Part shown: positions 62,004-64,000 of the stretch, in pieces
Layout: the number at the start of each line of letters is the position of its first letter
How positions within the stretch are numbered: position 1 is the stretch's first letter
Source: Avrilella dinanensis
GTDB taxonomy: Bacteria; Bacteroidota; Bacteroidia; Flavobacteriales; Flavobacteriaceae
Reading direction: 5' to 3'
Length of the DNA stretch: 64,000 bases
Assembly (NCBI RefSeq): GCF_002807015.1
Contig: NZ_NIPO01000001.1
Location: 1,862,417 to 1,926,416 of the forward strand
Translations under genes and position numbers: made by a program
Notes under the pieces: model-generated
The model's database searches: none
Told to the model about the DNA's origin: nothing
Seen by the model: only the letters and a program-made list of their open reading frames with translations

Positions 62004-63137
62004 ATGAACTTTTCTGATATAATAGGGCAGGAGTCCGTAAAGAAACATCTGATAAAAACCGCTCAGGAAGGAAGGATTCCTCATGCTCAGTTATTTGTCG
62101 GGCCGGAGGGCAGCGGCACTTTGCCAATGGCGATTGCCTATGCTCAATATGTGGTTTGCCAAAATACAACCGAAGATAATGAAGGAGGCAACGCAAGCTG
62201 TAACCTGAAATTTAACAAACTACAGCACCCCGATTTGCATTTCGTTTTTCCGGTTAATGCTGCCGATAAAAAAACGTCTGATAATTTTTGGGACGATTGG
62301 GCAAAGTTTATTCTCGAAATGCCCTACGGAAGTTTGTCGGCGTGGTATAACCAAATCGGACTGACGCAGAAACAGGGATTAATCAGCGTGCATGAAACGA
62401 CAAGTATAGCACGCAAACTGGCATTGAAATCTGTGGAAGGTGGATATAAAGTAATGATTATTTGGATGGCGGAAAGAATGAATACCGAAGCTGCCAACAA
62501 GATTCTGAAATTGCTCGAAGAACCACCTCAGAAAACATTGTTTATTTTAATTGCCGAAGACGAAAAACAGCTTTTGCAAACGATTACTTCCAGATGTCAG
62601 CTAATTCGTTTTGCTCCTTTGTCGGAGACGGATATTCAGAAAGCTCTCGAAGCCAAGGGCTGTGATACCTCTGAAGCGATGATGATTGCCAAACAGTCTA
62701 ACGGAAGTCTGCACAAAGCATTGAGCATATTAGCCGCTGATGATGCCGAGATGCCTTTTGAAAAATGGTTTGTTCAGTGGGTTCGCCAGGCCTTTCTGGT
62801 TAAAAAGAAAACCAAAGTTGTAGTAGATTTGCTGAATTGGAGTGAGGAATTAGCAGGAATTGGAAGAGAAAATCAAAAACGATTTTTGCAGTATTGCATT
62901 GAAATGTTCCGGCAGGCTTTTATGCTGAATTATGGCGTGAACGATTTGGTTTATATCCAAACGAAAGAAGAAAATTTTGACCTGAGTAAGTTTGCCCCGT
63001 TCGTTAATCCGGCGAATATATTTGAGATTTTTGACGCGCTTTCTGAAGCGTACTATCATATTGAACGTAATGGTAATCCTAAAATGATTTTCGGAGATTT
63101 GAGTCTGCAATTAACTAAGTTGATTCACAAAAAGTAA
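62004..63137 (+). CDS. holB: DNA polymerase III subunit delta'
   Basis: The 377-residue clamp-loader subunit of the AAA+ family has IGQESVKKHLIKTA at the start, a degenerate Walker A (GPEGSGT at 33-39), MNTEAANKILKLLEEPPQKT (including an SRC arginine-finger motif in ITSRCQLIRF) and a helical C-terminal domain. Like other delta' proteins it is not expected to hydrolyse ATP. Only two Cys are present in the region that holds a four-Cys zinc module in other species, so that module seems lost. It is a single gene. Confidence 0.93.
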   Translation: MNFSDIIGQESVKKHLIKTAQEGRIPHAQLFVGPEGSGTLPMAIAYAQYVVCQNTTEDNEGGNASCNLKFNKLQHPDLHFVFPVNAADKKTSDNFWDDWAKFILEMPYGSLSAWYNQIGLTQKQGLISVHETTSIARKLALKSVEGGYKVMIIWMAERMNTEAANKILKLLEEPPQKTLFILIAEDEKQLLQTITSRCQLIRFAPLSETDIQKALEAKGCDTSEAMMIAKQSNGSLHKALSILAADDAEMPFEKWFVQWVRQAFLVKKKTKVVVDLLNWSEELAGIGRENQKRFLQYCIEMFRQAFMLNYGVNDLVYIQTKEENFDLSKFAPFVNPANIFEIFDALSEAYYHIERNGNPKMIFGDLSLQLTKLIHKK

Positions 63138-63204
63138 ATAGGCAAAAGCGATTAGTTAAATAGTCAGCAATAGCATGTTTAAGTTTTCTTTAATTTGATT
63201 TATA

Positions 63205-63232
63205 AAACCGAAAAGTCCCACCGGGACAATTG
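63205..63232. repeat. Short GTCCCACCGGGAC hairpin
   Basis: GTCCC and GGGAC pair around a three-base loop. It lies in a 197-base gene-free stretch between holB and the TM2 gene, with an AATTAGCAAATAAGC motif near 63240. No T-tract follows, so it is not a clear terminator. Confidence 0.4.
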
Positions 63233-63334
63233 TTCATAGAATTAGCAAATAAGCAAATTATCTAAAAACATCATTTTCTATGAACAGAATGCTCCTCGGA
63301 ATATAATCAGAAAAAGGTTAAATGATTTCAGTTC

Positions 63335-63667
63335 CTAAAACCACGCTTTTTTGTTCTTCATATAAGTGTTGTAAAAATCGTCATCAGTTTTTGTAAGATA
63401 AATGATTCCTTCAACCAAACCGATAACCGTTGTAGCTAACAAAATAAAATAGCCAATAATAAAACATGCAGTAGCATAACCTATTATTGTGGCAATCAGT
63501 AAAATAATGCCTTCGTTGTTATAGCCCAATACAAATTTGTGTACACCCAAACTACCGAAAATAATTCCTAATATTCCGGCTAAAACTTTCTTGCTGTTGG
63601 CTTCCTGCAAATAGTTAGGATTTTGGTTGTTAGGTCGAGTTTGGTAATTGCTTTGTTGATTTTCCAT
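63335..63667 (-). CDS. TM2 domain-containing membrane protein
   Basis: The 110-residue protein has a Gln/Asn-rich cytosolic N-terminus (ENQQSNYQTRPNNQNPNYLQ) and two membrane helices joined by the TM2 signature (AGILGIIFGSLGVHKFVLGY, IGLVEGIIYLTKTDDDFY). Function is unknown. It is downstream of the hydroxyacid dehydrogenase gene on the same strand, 38 bases away. Confidence 0.87.
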   Translation of the reverse strand: MENQQSNYQTRPNNQNPNYLQEANSKKVLAGILGIIFGSLGVHKFVLGYNNEGIILLIATIIGYATACFIIGYFILLATTVIGLVEGIIYLTKTDDDFYNTYMKNKKAWF

Positions 63668-63705
63668 AATTTATTGTCAGATTTGTTTGTTGTAAAAATA
63701 AAAAA

Positions 63706-64000
63706 TTATTTGAAATGAGCGACAATTTTATTGACAATTGTCTGAGCAAGTTTTTCTTTACTTTCGACAGTCCACCCGGCGATGTGGGGCGACAGCAAAA
63801 CATTGTCGGCATTGATGAGATATTGAAAGGCTTCGGGAAGTTCATTGTCGGCAAACATATTTTCGAAAGATGATTTTTCATATTCCAGTACGTCTAACCC
63901 CGCTCCGAGAATTTTCCCGGATTTCAGTCCGTTGACCAAATCGAAGGTATTTACCGATTTTCCTCTCGCTGTATTAATCAGCCAGAAAGGTTTACGGCAG
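63706..64000 (-). CDS. D-2-hydroxyacid dehydrogenase, partial (3' end, cut by window)
   Basis: The last 97 codons are inside the window, and the frame runs on past 64000. Visible are the LINTARGK segment, LKSGKILGAGLDVLEYE, and the catalytic-histidine motif LSPHIAGWT near the C-terminus. The family reduces 2-oxoacids with NAD(H), and a serine-pathway or related role (SerA-like) is possible but not shown. The N-terminal substrate domain is outside the window. Confidence 0.88.
   Translation of the reverse strand, partial: CRKPFWLINTARGKSVNTFDLVNGLKSGKILGAGLDVLEYEKSSFENMFADNELPEAFQYLINADNVLLSPHIAGWTVESKEKLAQTIVNKIVAHFK

Noticed and set aside
1..64000. CRISPR array, tRNA or rRNA genes
   Set aside because: I found no regularly spaced direct repeats and no cloverleaf-like or rRNA-like sequence. 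The dispersed palindromes are not evenly spaced.

Overview
The window comes from a member of the Bacteroidota, class Flavobacteriia and most likely Flavobacteriaceae. The evidence is low G+C DNA, promoters of the TTTG/TAnnTTTG type, two secreted proteins with type IX secretion (T9SS) sorting domains, porT next to ubiE, GLPGLI-family proteins, a TonB-dependent receptor, a DnaG primase without zinc ligands, and flavobacterial pairs such as pgk with a LysM transglycosylase. I cannot fix the genus. I see no rRNA, tRNA or CRISPR array.

Positions 1-5.5 kb are accessory DNA. An rteC gene, the mobilization regulator of conjugative transposons, is split by an IS3-family element at 382-1684. ACAC flanks the element on both sides, and removing it restores one open rteC frame. 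The IS orfA has its own one-base frameshift. Next to rteC is a tight three-gene minus-strand operon: an sce7726-type PD-(D/E)XK protein, an sce7725 (beta-protein-like) protein and a RES-domain protein with a zinc ribbon. It looks like a compact defence or conflict cassette and is the best candidate for an undescribed system here.

Positions 5.5-21.7 kb are mostly chromosomal: a SIMPL protein, an M3 peptidase, a glycosyltransferase, a T9SS adhesin-like protein, an SSB, an AraC regulator near an SDR/DoxX pair, a parvulin foldase, and the tyrosine-degradation genes hmgA and hppD. Two small genes sit in cassettes bounded by palindromic repeats: a GxxExxY nuclease-fold gene and a four-helix-bundle gene. 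Copies of the same repeats without a gene occur elsewhere in the window.

Positions 21.7-28.6 kb hold two operons that share a duplicated, nearly identical leader of about 145 bp. The leader has a potential hairpin over the start codon and two operator-like palindromes. One operon encodes a small Cys-containing secreted protein, two GLPGLI proteins and an outer-membrane receptor. The other encodes a lipoprotein and a secreted protein. A divergent XRE regulator, split by an in-frame stop, lies beside one leader.

Positions 28.6-64 kb are ordinary chromosome: dnaG, outer-membrane proteins, queD, lpxH, ribF, a T9SS metalloprotease, alaS, an ECF sigma/anti-sigma/outer-membrane module, ubiE-porT, lipid genes (acyl-ACP desaturase, plsC), a bacilliredoxin, a PepSY protein, a second M3 peptidase (lipoprotein), a MerR-LemA-TPM-TPM cluster, pheS, cvpA, pgk with a LysM transglycosylase, holB, a TM2 protein, and a D-2-hydroxyacid dehydrogenase cut by the window end.
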